From contig CAJQJT010000211.1 of the NCBI GenBank assembly GCA_905478725.1, positions 1-6,875 of the forward strand: a stretch of DNA of 6,875 nucleotides, read 5' to 3'. Of this stretch, positions 1 to 6,608 are shown piece by piece (positions within the stretch are counted from its first letter, which is position 1; every line of letters starts with the position of its first letter). The notes under the pieces are model-generated. The model made no database searches. It saw only the letters and a list, made by a program, of their open reading frames with translations, and was not told where the DNA came from. Position numbers and translations under genes: made by a program. The DNA comes from an uncultured Pseudomonadales bacterium (GTDB lineage: Bacteria > Pseudomonadota > Gammaproteobacteria > Pseudomonadales > Porticoccaceae).

Positions 1-836
1 CCGGTACGCGTGAGTCGGTTGATACGCTGCTCGATTGGTTGCAGCAGCAGCCGGGCTTGGAAAATATTGACTGCAAAGAATCCTTTCATAGCGAAATTCC
101 CTTTTACCGCACCAAGGTAAAACTGAAAAAAGAAATCGTCACCATGGGTGTCGAAGGTATAGACCCCAAGCGGTCAGCTGGTACCTATGTGAAACCCGCC
201 GATTGGAATGCGCTGATCGCCGACCCCGATGTGTTGGTGGTGGATACCCGCAATGACTATGAGGTTGAGATCGGCAGCTTTGCCAATGCAGTCAACCCCA
301 AGACCAAAACTTTTCGCGAATTTCCCGCCTGGGCCGAGCAGAATTTAGATCCCGGCAAACATAAAAAGATTGCCATGTTTTGTACCGGCGGTATCCGCTG
401 TGAAAAATCCACTGCCTATATGAAAGAGCAGGGCTTTGATGAGGTCTATCACCTCCAGGGCGGTATTTTGAAATATCTGGAAGAGGTGCCTAAAGAGCAG
501 ACTCTATGGGATGGCGAGTGCTTTGTGTTTGATAATCGCGTGGCTGTGGATCATGACCTTAAACGCGGTTCCTATGACCAGTGCCACGCCTGCCGTATGC
601 CCATCACCGAACAAGAGATGACTCATATACATTATCAGGAAGGGCTCTCTTGTCATCACTGTTTTGGCAGCGTTGATGAAGAACAGCAACAGCGTTTTGC
701 CGAGCGTCAGAAGCAGGTCAAGCTGGCCAAGGCTCGCGGTGAAGAGCATATAGGCAATGCCGCTTTGGAAGCGACTGAGCGTCGCAGAGCCGAAAAACAA
801 GCGGAAAAGAAAGCCTCGAGAGATCGCCAGTCATAG
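1..836 (+). CDS. trhO: tRNA uridine(34) hydroxylase TrhO, rhodanese-type, 5' end cut by the window
   Basis: TrhO (YceA, UPF0176) carries out the oxygen-dependent hydroxylation of tRNA U34 to ho5U, a precursor of cmo5U/mo5U, in the cytosol. The reading frame is already open at base 3, and its first codons ([12 protein letters not shown]) match the N-terminal ferredoxin-like domain of the family, so the true start lies upstream and the ATGs at 39 and 144 are internal. The rhodanese domain follows (about 190-500), with [13 protein letters not shown] and the active-site loop [10 protein letters not shown]; the catalytic Cys codon is at 381-383 and a second conserved Cys at 399-401. Two CxxC pairs near the C-terminus (codons at 582/591 and 651/660) look like a metal-binding knuckle, as in relatives. 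The tail is Lys/Glu/Arg-rich, as is common in this family. It converges with rlmJ across a 15-bp gap. Family assignment is firm; the missing N-terminus is due to the window edge, not decay. Confidence 0.95.
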   Translation, partial: GTRESVDTLLDWLQQQPGLENIDCKESFHSEIPFYRTKVKLKKEIVTMGVEGIDPKRSAGTYVKPADWNALIADPDVLVVDTRNDYEVEIGSFANAVNPKTKTFREFPAWAEQNLDPGKHKKIAMFCTGGIRCEKSTAYMKEQGFDEVYHLQGGILKYLEEVPKEQTLWDGECFVFDNRVAVDHDLKRGSYDQCHACRMPITEQEMTHIHYQEGLSCHHCFGSVDEEQQQRFAERQKQVKLAKARGEEHIGNAALEATERRRAEKQAEKKASRDRQS

Positions 837-851
837 AACATGCACTGGGAT

Positions 852-1694
852 TTAGCGCGGTGGACTGAGCCAGCGCAGTTTAAAATTGGCCTCAGGGGAC
901 TGCCCTAGTTTATCCACTAGCCAGGGTAGCAATTCGTTCATCTGCTGTTCCAGCATCCAGGGTGGATTGACCACAATCATGCCCGATCCAGTCATGCCAA
1001 AACGATTATTTTCCTTCAGTACATTGAGTTCTATTTGTAATGTTCCCGGCAGCCCTGCGTTGGCAAGCTTGCGCTGTAAAAAATCCACATCGTCGCTGTG
1101 CGCCACTGGATACCAGATGGCAAAGGTACCGGTTGCCCAGCGTTTGATACCGTCCACAACCGCCTTCACGACATCCGCATATTCGTGATCTAGCTCGTAG
1201 GGCGGATCGATTAACACCATACCCCGTCGCTCTAAGGGTGGCAGTGCGCCTTTTAATTGGGCAAAGCCATCGACCTTATGCACCTGAGTGCGTCGATCCT
1301 TGGTAAACAGCTCTTGTAGTAGCACGAAATCTGCAGGGTGTAGTTCGCTGAGTAACAGACGATCTTGGGGGCGGCAGAGTTCTTTAGCTAATAGTGGGCT
1401 GCCAGGATAGTGGCGCAGCTCGCCATCTGCATTGAGCTCTTTTAAAACATCTAAATAGGCTTGCATAGCAGTGGGAACATCGCCCTCCCAGAGTCGCTTG
1501 ATGCCCTCCAGATACTCCCCAGTTTTATCCATCTCCTTTGATTGCAGGTCATAGCAACCGGCTCCGGCATGGGTGTCTATATAGGCGAAGGCTTTGTCTT
1601 TGACTTTAAGCGATTGCAAAATCAGCGACTGGACCGAGTGCTTTAAAACATCAGCATGGTTGCCGGAGTGGAAGCTGTGACGGTAGGAGAGCAT
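852..1694 (-). CDS. rlmJ: 23S rRNA (adenine(2030)-N6)-methyltransferase RlmJ
   Basis: RlmJ (YhiR) methylates N6 of A2030 in 23S rRNA using S-adenosylmethionine. The protein is 280 residues, the same length as the E. coli enzyme. The N-terminus carries the conserved MLSYRHSFHSGNHADVLKH block (residues 1-19). A SAM-binding stretch, AYIDTHAGAGCYDL, lies at 37-50. The catalytic N6-adenine methyltransferase motif IV, DPPYE, is at 163-167 inside GMVLIDPPYELDHEY. The conserved GMTGSGMIVVNPPW block is at 233-246. The start is set by the family N-terminus, although upstream bases show no good Shine-Dalgarno sequence, so translation may be modest or rely on another signal. It is monocistronic as far as can be seen: it converges with trhO downstream, and upstream lies the minus-strand S74 gene with a strong hairpin (1775-1803) between them. 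Nothing appears truncated or unusual. Confidence 0.96.
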   Translation of the reverse strand: MLSYRHSFHSGNHADVLKHSVQSLILQSLKVKDKAFAYIDTHAGAGCYDLQSKEMDKTGEYLEGIKRLWEGDVPTAMQAYLDVLKELNADGELRHYPGSPLLAKELCRPQDRLLLSELHPADFVLLQELFTKDRRTQVHKVDGFAQLKGALPPLERRGMVLIDPPYELDHEYADVVKAVVDGIKRWATGTFAIWYPVAHSDDVDFLQRKLANAGLPGTLQIELNVLKENNRFGMTGSGMIVVNPPWMLEQQMNELLPWLVDKLGQSPEANFKLRWLSPPR

Positions 1695-1774
1695 AGGGGT
1701 TCAATGTTCTGGCTTGGGATGCGCAGTGTAAATCACCTGAGGTAAAAAGATAGCCAGCGTGCTGAAAAGCAAGA

Positions 1775-1803
1775 GCCGCGCAGGGAATTAATCCCTGCGC
1801 GGC
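1775..1803 (-). terminator. Rho-independent terminator of the S74-repeat gene
   Basis: A perfect 12-bp inverted repeat (arms 1775-1786 and 1792-1803, arm GCCGCGCAGGGA) encloses a 5-nt loop. Read on the minus strand, the GC-rich stem is followed by TCTTGCTTTTC, a moderately T-rich tract; on the plus strand no T-run follows. It lies about 50 nt beyond the stop codon of the 529-residue gene and about 80 nt before rlmJ, so it most likely separates the two transcripts. Confidence 0.75.
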
Positions 1804-1854
1804 AGGTGGTTTAGGCTGGATTGAGCAGGATTACCTAAGTCGTGATTGTTCTCC

Positions 1855-3444
1855 TTATTGGGCCAGTTGCTGAGCAGTCTGAGATGAGCTGTTCTTAAGT
1901 GATGCAATCTGAACCGCTTGAATGTTCATCTGCTTGCGCACGCCCAATAGCTCTGCTTTAAACAGTGCATTTTGTTCGAGTAATAAATTTAAGGCGGTTT
2001 GTTGCTGTTCAGTTTCAAAATTTCCGCGCTGCAACTCTGCTAACAGAAGGGGTGTCAGCAGCTGATAATAGACCGATAGAGGCTCACCGTCCTCGTCAAA
2101 TTGCACCAACTCAGGAAAGATCTTGGCCACTTCTTCAGCAATCAGGCCGTACTGCATAGGATATTCACCCAGTTCGTCTGCTCGCCTATAGCGGAAGGTC
2201 ACAGGTCGCAGTTTCAAAATTTTCGCACTAGTGGAATCGAGGGGTTGAATATCTTTCTTGTAGCGCTGAGAGGAGGGCTGGGTTCCCAGTTGACCGCTAG
2301 AGTTGATGTAAACCGCAGCGCCACCAGTGGCAGTGACCCCAGAGATCCCGGCAATATAGGCCCCCAGGTGCTTGCCTTGGGTACCCATGCGAATAATATA
2401 GGACTCGGTGCTGGCGCCTGCGGATGCGACATAGATATTGTGAGCGCCAGAAGTCAGACCATAGCCAGCCTGATAGCCAATCGCGGTATTGTAATCCCCG
2501 GTGACCAGATTCATTGACGACTGATGGCCGATGGAGGTATTGCCACTGCCTGTCGTTGTATTTAGCGCGTAATAGCCGCCGGCGACATTGTCATTGCCGG
2601 ATACATTGTTATAGAGAGTCGACTCACCCCAGGCGGTGTTGTGATTGCCGGATAGATTGCCAAAGAGAGAATCTTCGCCGATGCCAGTATTGTGAGCCCC
2701 TAGAGTGTTGCTAGTGAGCACCGATTCACCAATTGCCGTGTTCTGCCAGCCGGTGGTATTGGCTGACAGCGTTTGATAGCCAAAGGCTGTGTTGGAGGTG
2801 CCACCTTTATCATAGGTTGCAGTGGGGCCGGTATTGCTGGTCAGGGCGCGATAACCCACGGCGGTATTGTAGTAGCCAGTGACATTGCCATACATGGCTT
2901 CAACACCGGTCGCTGTATTGAAATACCCCGTGGTATTTGAGAACAGGGCCTGTACACCACTAGCCGTATTGTCGTGGCCAGTGGTATTTGTATAAAGCGT
3001 CTGAGTGCCTATAGCGGTATTGTCGCTGGCGGTCTTACTGTTGCCTAGTGCTAAGAAACCCACCGCCGTGTTGTTATTGCCTGTGGTGTTGTTGAGCAGT
3101 GCCTCGGGGCCCATTCCGGTATTCCGTGAGCCGGTGGTGTTGTACTGCAAGGCTAGGTTGCCATGGGCGGCATTCCAACTGCCGGTGGTGGTGTGTTGCA
3201 TGGCCTTAAATCCAGTGGCGGTATTCGCTTGACCAGTGGTCTTATCCAGCAGGGTTTCACAGCCAGTACCGGTGTTGTAGGGTGCACCAGAATCGGTTGT
3301 GATACAGGTTGCCTGAGCGGCTATGGGGAAAAATAGCACTAGGCACAGGGTCAGGAAATATTTCGGTAGACTTTTTAAGTTGCGATAAATGGATAAGATA
3401 GTTACTTTGGGGTATGGCCGAGAGATTGTAGTAGGGGCCTGCAT
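1855..3444 (-). CDS. secreted 17-residue-repeat fibre-like protein with C-terminal Peptidase_S74 chaperone domain
   Basis: 529 residues. The start is supported by AAGGA seven bases upstream (3452-3456). The N-terminus is a Sec signal peptide: basic region to about residue 29, hydrophobic core FLTLCLVLFFPIAAQA, likely cleavage after Ala45. Cys47 and Cys62 follow and could form a disulfide. Residues 57 to about 335 form sixteen units of a 17-residue repeat, consensus NTAxGxxALxxNTTGxx, with the unit Asn at 57, 74, 91, 108, 125, 142, 159, 176, 193, 218, 235, 252, 269, 286, 302 and 319. One unit is lengthened to 25 residues (193-217) and one shortened to 16. Such Asn/Thr/Gly repeats suggest a beta-roll or beta-helix stalk. 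Residues 391-465 are a Peptidase_S74 domain (SSQRYKKDI, then LRPVTFRYR and YGLIAEEVAKIFPELV). Ser391 and Lys396 have the spacing of the self-cleavage dyad known from phage endosialidase tailspikes, where the domain trimerises the fibre and is then released. Residues about 465-529 are a predicted coiled coil. No phage genes flank it, so a cellular surface fibre or adhesin is my inference; the target is unknown. Confidence 0.9.
   Translation of the reverse strand: MQAPTTISRPYPKVTILSIYRNLKSLPKYFLTLCLVLFFPIAAQATCITTDSGAPYNTGTGCETLLDKTTGQANTATGFKAMQHTTTGSWNAAHGNLALQYNTTGSRNTGMGPEALLNNTTGNNNTAVGFLALGNSKTASDNTAIGTQTLYTNTTGHDNTASGVQALFSNTTGYFNTATGVEAMYGNVTGYYNTAVGYRALTSNTGPTATYDKGGTSNTAFGYQTLSANTTGWQNTAIGESVLTSNTLGAHNTGIGEDSLFGNLSGNHNTAWGESTLYNNVSGNDNVAGGYYALNTTTGSGNTSIGHQSSMNLVTGDYNTAIGYQAGYGLTSGAHNIYVASAGASTESYIIRMGTQGKHLGAYIAGISGVTATGGAAVYINSSGQLGTQPSSQRYKKDIQPLDSTSAKILKLRPVTFRYRRADELGEYPMQYGLIAEEVAKIFPELVQFDEDGEPLSVYYQLLTPLLLAELQRGNFETEQQQTALNLLLEQNALFKAELLGVRKQMNIQAVQIASLKNSSSQTAQQLAQ
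2440..3276 (-). repeat. sixteen tandem, diverged 51-bp coding repeats
   Basis: The S74-repeat gene contains near-regular 51-bp units here, each encoding a 17-residue NTAxG...NTTG module. On the plus strand they appear as recurring ggtattg / gtattgt...ccggtggt motifs. Units are clearly related but diverged at DNA level. Period breaks occur at the 25-residue unit (residues 193-217) and at one 16-residue unit (286-301). Tandem coding repeats of this type can expand or contract by recombination, which would vary stalk length between strains. Confidence 0.88.
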
Positions 3445-3451
3445 GACAAAT

Positions 3452-3456
3452 TCCTT
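3452..3456 (-). promoter_or_regulatory. ribosome binding site of the S74-repeat gene
   Basis: AAGGA on the minus strand, seven bases before the ATG at 3442-3444. It supports this start even though the resulting signal peptide has an unusually long n-region of about 30 residues. Confidence 0.7.
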
Positions 3457-3542
3457 TTTTAATTTTTGTGTGTCTACAAGCTAATACGCGACGAAGCTAG
3501 GGTTCTTCGGTTTACTTGGGCTCTTTGTACGCTTCTAAATTA

Positions 3543-3571
3543 TTGACAGTGCATTTATAAAATTAGTAACA
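3543..3571 (+). promoter_or_regulatory. possible sigma-70 promoter for the lectin-like/DUF3047 gene
   Basis: The spacer between the two divergent genes is AT-rich. A consensus TTGACA lies at 3543-3548. Possible -10 elements are weak: TAGTAA at 3564-3569 (15-bp spacing) or GTAACA at 3566-3571 (17-bp spacing). No clear minus-strand promoter was seen in the same spacer. The perfect -35 is the main evidence. Confidence 0.35.
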
Positions 3572-3632
3572 ACGTGTAACCATCAATAACCTTTGGTAAT
3601 CCAATAAAAACTATAAAAATCAGGACCGAGCC

Positions 3633-4799
3633 ATGCCAGGAATTATCAATGACTTAACCGTCGCCGGAACACTCTTTATACGCGCTAGTGCGAGAAAACT
3701 GCTATCCAAAAGTGATCCCGAGCCGAACCTAGATCAGTATCATTTAGCCATGCAGGACCTGTTGAATAAGGCTCCGGCGGGTTTGATTAAAGACTACGAG
3801 TGGATGGATCTTCCCGGGAATCGCCCACCTTGGGTGGCCTCTGGTATCAATCTGCAAATTGGAGATGAAGTTAGCTGCTTTATGGCTGGGCGGGTGTTTG
3901 CCAGTAAACCCTTGGATATTTGGCTGAGCCTTGCGCTACAGGTTTGGTACAAAGTTGGCGACGGTGAGATCTTTAGGGGAACTCATAGTAGTCATTCTTT
4001 TACTGCCAAGGAGAGTGGTTCTCTGCAGTTTGGTAACTACTTCCCCAACGACTGGGAGAACTTACAGGGGAAGCGTCAACAAGACGATAAGATTTATCAA
4101 ACCTCTAGCGGCATGTCGCGCATTCTAATCATTCGTTGGCATAAACCAGCCGTTGACTGCCTCAGAGAGATGCTTAGTCAGGGTGATTTTGGCGCTAGGT
4201 TAAAGTCTGAAATTGATCGCATCGAGATCGGCGACACAACGCCTAAAGGCTGGTCCTACCTGTGGAATATAGGTAAGAGCAATATATTTCGTAAGCAGCA
4301 ATCGGGGACTGCCGACGATTGTATCCACTGCCAAACTCAGGGTGACACTGGCATTCTGCAAAAAGATGTGGATATGGTTTTAGATGAGAATACTGAAATA
4401 AGCTGGAAATGGTGCGTCGATCAACTGCCCTCAACCTTGCGTGAAGACACAGTGCCCAGCCATGACTACCTGAGTATTGCCGTTGAATTTGATAATGGCA
4501 GAGATATTACATACTACTGGAGTAGCACATTGCCGGTGGGTACAGGTTATGACTGCCCGCTGCCCAACTGGAAGGGAAAGGAATATCATGTGGTTATTCG
4601 CAGTGGCAAAGAAGGCCTCGGTGAATGGAAGAATGAACGACGAAATCTGTTTGATGATTACAAACAGTACATGGGCGAGCCGCCGGCGCGTGTTGTGAGC
4701 GTATGGCTAATTGCTAATAGTGCCTTTCAGCGCAACAAGGGTGATTGTAAATATACGGATATTGTTCTGCACAACAAGCAGCCGCTCAAGGTTCTTTGA
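3633..4799 (+). CDS. lectin-like beta-sandwich plus DUF3047 domain protein, function unknown
   Basis: 388 residues. The start is supported by AGGA at 3622-3625, seven bases upstream. No signal peptide or membrane segment is evident, so it is probably cytosolic unless exported another way. Residues about 66-168 (WVASGINLQIGDEVSCFMAG, then LALQVWYKVGDGEIF, a SGSLQFGNYFPNDW stretch) resemble the PA-IL/LecA-type galactose-binding beta-sandwich pattern; this is a tentative resemblance and calcium ligands could not be verified. Residues about 200-384 match DUF3047: ISWKWCVDQLPS, a DYLSIAVEFDNGRDITYYWS block, PVGTGYDCPLPNW, VVIRSGKEGLGEWKNERRN, then LFDDYKQYMGEPPARV. A CxxC pair (Cys230, Cys233) sits at the start of the DUF3047 half. 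DUF3047 proteins have no established function known to me. It is divergent from the S74-repeat gene with 188 bp between starts, which permits shared regulation. The DUF3047 call is fairly firm; the N-terminal lectin call is weak. Confidence 0.88.
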   Translation: MPGIINDLTVAGTLFIRASARKLLSKSDPEPNLDQYHLAMQDLLNKAPAGLIKDYEWMDLPGNRPPWVASGINLQIGDEVSCFMAGRVFASKPLDIWLSLALQVWYKVGDGEIFRGTHSSHSFTAKESGSLQFGNYFPNDWENLQGKRQQDDKIYQTSSGMSRILIIRWHKPAVDCLREMLSQGDFGARLKSEIDRIEIGDTTPKGWSYLWNIGKSNIFRKQQSGTADDCIHCQTQGDTGILQKDVDMVLDENTEISWKWCVDQLPSTLREDTVPSHDYLSIAVEFDNGRDITYYWSSTLPVGTGYDCPLPNWKGKEYHVVIRSGKEGLGEWKNERRNLFDDYKQYMGEPPARVVSVWLIANSAFQRNKGDCKYTDIVLHNKQPLKVL

Positions 4800-4833
4800 G
4801 GGGGAGCAGGTTAATACGTTATCGCAGGTAAGT

Positions 4834-4860
4834 GTAGTGATGCCTAGTGAGGCTCACTAC
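4834..4860 (+). terminator. hairpin after the DUF3047 gene
   Basis: Arms GTAGTGA (4834-4840) and TCACTAC (4854-4860) pair perfectly. An inner GCCT/AGGC stem pairs across a 4-nt loop, leaving one bulged T at 4841. It begins 35 nt after the stop. No proper T-run follows (CATTTC), so it may be a 3'-end stabiliser or weak terminator rather than an efficient intrinsic one. Confidence 0.4.
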
Positions 4861-4879
4861 CATTTCAGAAAAACTCCCA

Positions 4880-4957
4880 ATATCATCTCGGCCTTATGTG
4901 AGAGACCCCAGTATTTGGCCAGGAGGTCCCTCGTCGCTCCGCTCTGTCGGGACGACA
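4880..4957. repeat. probable dispersed palindromic intergenic repeat
   Basis: This stretch contains GTCCCTCGTCGCTCCGCTC then TGTCGGGACGAC. That is the layout of short dispersed elements seen in many bacterial genomes, where GTCATCCCGA-type and GAGGGACCTC-type halves flank a GAGCGGAGCGACGAG core. GTCCC and GGGAC arms pair, and the GCGGAGC core is imperfectly self-complementary. Only one copy is present here, so repeat status is remembered pattern, not shown. It encodes nothing visible and lies between two convergent genes, the usual place for such elements. Confidence 0.4.
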
Positions 4958-4968
4958 TAAATTTACTG

Positions 4969-5001
4969 AAGCTGACCGTCAAAGTAGGTCAGTTTCATTT
5001 T
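4969..5001 (+). terminator. probable (possibly bidirectional) terminator between DUF3047 gene and hopJ
   Basis: AAGCTGACC (4969-4977) pairs with GGTCAGTTT (4987-4995), nine pairs including one G-T, across a 9-nt loop. It is followed by CATTTT on the plus strand. It lies within 15 nt of the hopJ stop codon, and the minus strand has an A-rich stretch before it, so it could also end hopJ transcription. Confidence 0.55.
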
Positions 5002-5009
5002 GCATAGCC

Positions 5010-5357
5010 TTATTTTTTAAGCAGTGCCACCGAATCAAATTCAATTCCATCCCAGCCGAATTTCATAAAGGCGCGAATATTGCCATGGTTATTAGCCTCT
5101 GGCCGCGCAAGTACTTCCTCGCGGTAGAAATTTCCAAAACAGGCCAAGGTAGCACTCTGAGATAGCCCCTCAAGCTGGGCAAATGCGAAGATCTTGCAAG
5201 AGCCCTCGTTGGTGCCCGCTTTATTATAAACCTCGGGGCCATTACGAAAGCTCGCCGGGCTGTACTCGTAAACCTGCTCTATAAGCTCCATCACCTGCTT
5301 AAACTCAATAGCGTTTGGGGCGCTTGTCAGCTGTTCTAAAAATTGTTCAATGGTCAT
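5010..5357 (-). CDS. HopJ-family protein
   Basis: 115 residues, the usual compact size of the HopJ family (annotated 'HopJ type III effector protein' after a Pseudomonas syringae homologue). Conserved blocks are visible in order: SPASFRNG (33-40), NKAGTNEGSCKIFAFAQL (45-62), TLACFGNFYREEVL (70-83) and HGNIRAFMKFGWDGIEF (91-107). Members are widespread in free-living marine gammaproteobacteria lacking type III secretion, and no secretion genes or export signal are seen here, so an effector role is unlikely; the biochemical role is unknown. The start ATG is preceded by AAGAG about five bases upstream. It is monocistronic, convergent with the DUF3047 gene, and divergent from the receptor pseudogene. 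The fold and all conserved blocks are intact. Confidence 0.9.
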   Translation of the reverse strand: MTIEQFLEQLTSAPNAIEFKQVMELIEQVYEYSPASFRNGPEVYNKAGTNEGSCKIFAFAQLEGLSQSATLACFGNFYREEVLARPEANNHGNIRAFMKFGWDGIEFDSVALLKK

Positions 5358-5396
5358 TGGTTACTCTTGATTGATTTTGGGCAGGGCAATCACGAT

Positions 5397-5427
5397 ATAG
5401 TAACACTGAGCTTATAAGGGCCGTCAA
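5397..5427 (-). promoter_or_regulatory. possible hopJ promoter
   Basis: On the minus strand a TTGACG -35-like hexamer (5422-5427) and a TACTAT -10-like hexamer (5397-5402) are separated by 19 bp, ending about 40 bp upstream of the hopJ start. The spacing is longer than ideal, so this is only a candidate. Confidence 0.3.
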
Positions 5428-5466
5428 ATAATGCGGCGTAGGATTTCGATGATAGATTGAGACTGA

Positions 5467-6189
5467 GCCGGGACGTTCTCTGAATTATACAGAAAGAGGG
5501 CGGCCGACGAAGAGTGGTTAAAGTTCGGTTTGGAAATTCAGTCGGTCAATGATGGAGACTCCCATGATTTCTCGTACCAAAATAATCTCGGCGGCTTGAA
5601 TATCAGTCTTGCCTATAAAGACTTGCAATTTGGTAACGTTGAGATTCCAAATGGCGCGATGATTCATTATGAGGAAGAGCACGAAGGCGAAGAAGAACAT
5701 GATGATCATGGCGAGGAAGAGCACCATGAAGGTTTCATTCTTGCTAATTATCTTCAGCAGGATGCTGAGTGTGACGGTTATGACATGGAAATAGGTAAGA
5801 CTTTTGAACTGGCCCGTGGTGCTCTTACTCTTTCATTGGGAAAAGATTCTGTTTCAGGACAGTTTACAAACGGAAAAAATATTCCGCGTATAACCCCAGA
5901 GAGATATTAAAGTTACCTATGTGGAAGGTCAGCTTAAATTTGTGCGGTCGCTCAAGGATGTATCAGCTCAGACTGATACGGTTGAAATTGAAACTGCCAC
6001 CGATGGATTTCAAATGTTAAATTTGAATCTATAAAAACAATTGATACCAGTCCAGGACAGGAGTTTACCCTTTTAGTATTCGGTAAAAACTTGCTCGATG
6101 AGGTGGCTAGAAATCACAGTTCATTTGTTAAGGATGAAGTGCCAATGTCCGGCAGAAAATTGGGTATTCGGGCTAGTTACTCTTTCTAG
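5467..6189 (+). pseudogene. 3' remnant of a ZnuD-like (zinc-type) TonB-dependent outer-membrane receptor
   Basis: Only the C-terminal part of a TonB-dependent receptor beta-barrel remains, broken by two frame changes. Frame 1 is open from 5467 (in-frame TGA at 5464) to TAA at 5908; it reads EEWLKFGLEIQSVNDGDS, an acidic/His-rich loop (5671-5730: 11 Glu, 5 His, 2 Asp), then QQDAECDGYDMEIGK and NIPRITPERY. Homology resumes in frame 2 from 5909 (KVTYVEGQL, later VEIETATDGFQMLNLNL) to TAA at 6032. It then returns to frame 1 (about 6034-6186: FGKNLLDEVARNHSSFVKDE ... GRKLGIRASYSF), ending with the terminal Phe typical of outer-membrane barrels, stop at 6187-6189. The PRITPERY, NLLDE-ARNHSSFVKD and His-rich loop features are typical of zinc-regulated receptors of the ZnuD type. 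The plug domain, TonB box, signal peptide and most of the barrel are absent. A FSELY stretch at 5476-5490 may be a relic of the conserved ELY motif, which would imply a further internal deletion. A functional product is very unlikely. Confidence 0.85.
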
Positions 6190-6296
6190 AGAATTAGTCT
6201 TTCACCAATGCTTAGGGGTTGTATTTTTTGATCTGATGTTAGGTCGATAGCGTCAACTCTTGAGCTGTTGCTGATTGTGAGGAGTTGGTTTAAATT

Positions 6297-6332
6297 GGTG
6301 GTCACTAGCTTGATAGTAGTGGCCACCTTTTT
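6297..6332 (+). terminator. Rho-independent terminator of the TonB-receptor remnant
   Basis: GGTGGTCACTA (6297-6307) pairs with TAGTGGCCACC (6317-6327), eleven pairs with one U-G wobble, across a 9-nt loop. TTTTT (6328-6332) follows directly. It lies about 110 nt after the receptor stop. The terminator is intact although the gene it served is broken, which suggests recent decay. Confidence 0.85.
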
Positions 6333-6608
6333 AGTTTAATGATTTCAGGGGCTTTAGGGTGTTTTTGGCTCGCTAGGCGTCGAACCCAACCAATCCTTTG
6401 AGTTTATTCAGACTTCATCCAAAACTAGGCGCTTTAAGCGCTAAAAAAGGCGCAGTTAGCAGGTGCTTTTACCTACCCTTAAATTACTTACGCAGCTACG
6501 ACCCCATCCACTTTTTCAGGTTAAGAGTGGTAATATTTTAGTTCTAGTTTTGGTGCTTAAGCTTCTTGATATTGCCTTTTAATTAGCAATGCCCGTCATG
6601 CTAAGCGA
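6333..6608. other. intergenic stretch with no recognisable gene
   Basis: All six frames are interrupted often and no family motif was recognised. The only structure seen is weak: GCGC arms around CTTTAAG at about 6429-6443 followed by an A-run, and ATTGC/GCAAT arms at about 6570-6590. Neither is a convincing terminator. It may be eroded coding DNA like its flanks, but nothing in it shows what. Confidence 0.4.

Noticed and set aside
504..800. Minus-strand open frame inside trhO
   Set aside because: Antisense shadow of a well-conserved gene; no recognisable motif.
2101..2517. Plus-strand open frame opposite the S74-repeat gene
   Set aside because: It overlaps the strongly supported S74 domain and repeats on the other strand and has no family resemblance.
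2440..3276. Regular ~51-bp repeats as a possible CRISPR array
   Set aside because: The repeats stay in one reading frame, have no conserved repeat separated by unique spacers, and encode a regular protein module.
1855..3444. S74-repeat gene as part of a prophage tail-fibre module
   Set aside because: It has a Sec signal peptide, its own terminator and no neighbouring phage structural or lysis genes in the window.
4711..5007. Plus-strand open frame across the DUF3047 stop and the hairpin region
   Set aside because: It overlaps the real gene end, the candidate dispersed repeat and two hairpins, and its product looks random.
5518..5727. Minus-strand hydrophobic open frame opposite the receptor remnant
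   Set aside because: The hydrophobic run is only the antisense of the Glu/His-rich loop codons.
6370..6400. GTCGAACCC / GGGTTCGAC resembling a tRNA T-arm
   Set aside because: No matching acceptor, D or anticodon stems could be built around it on either strand.
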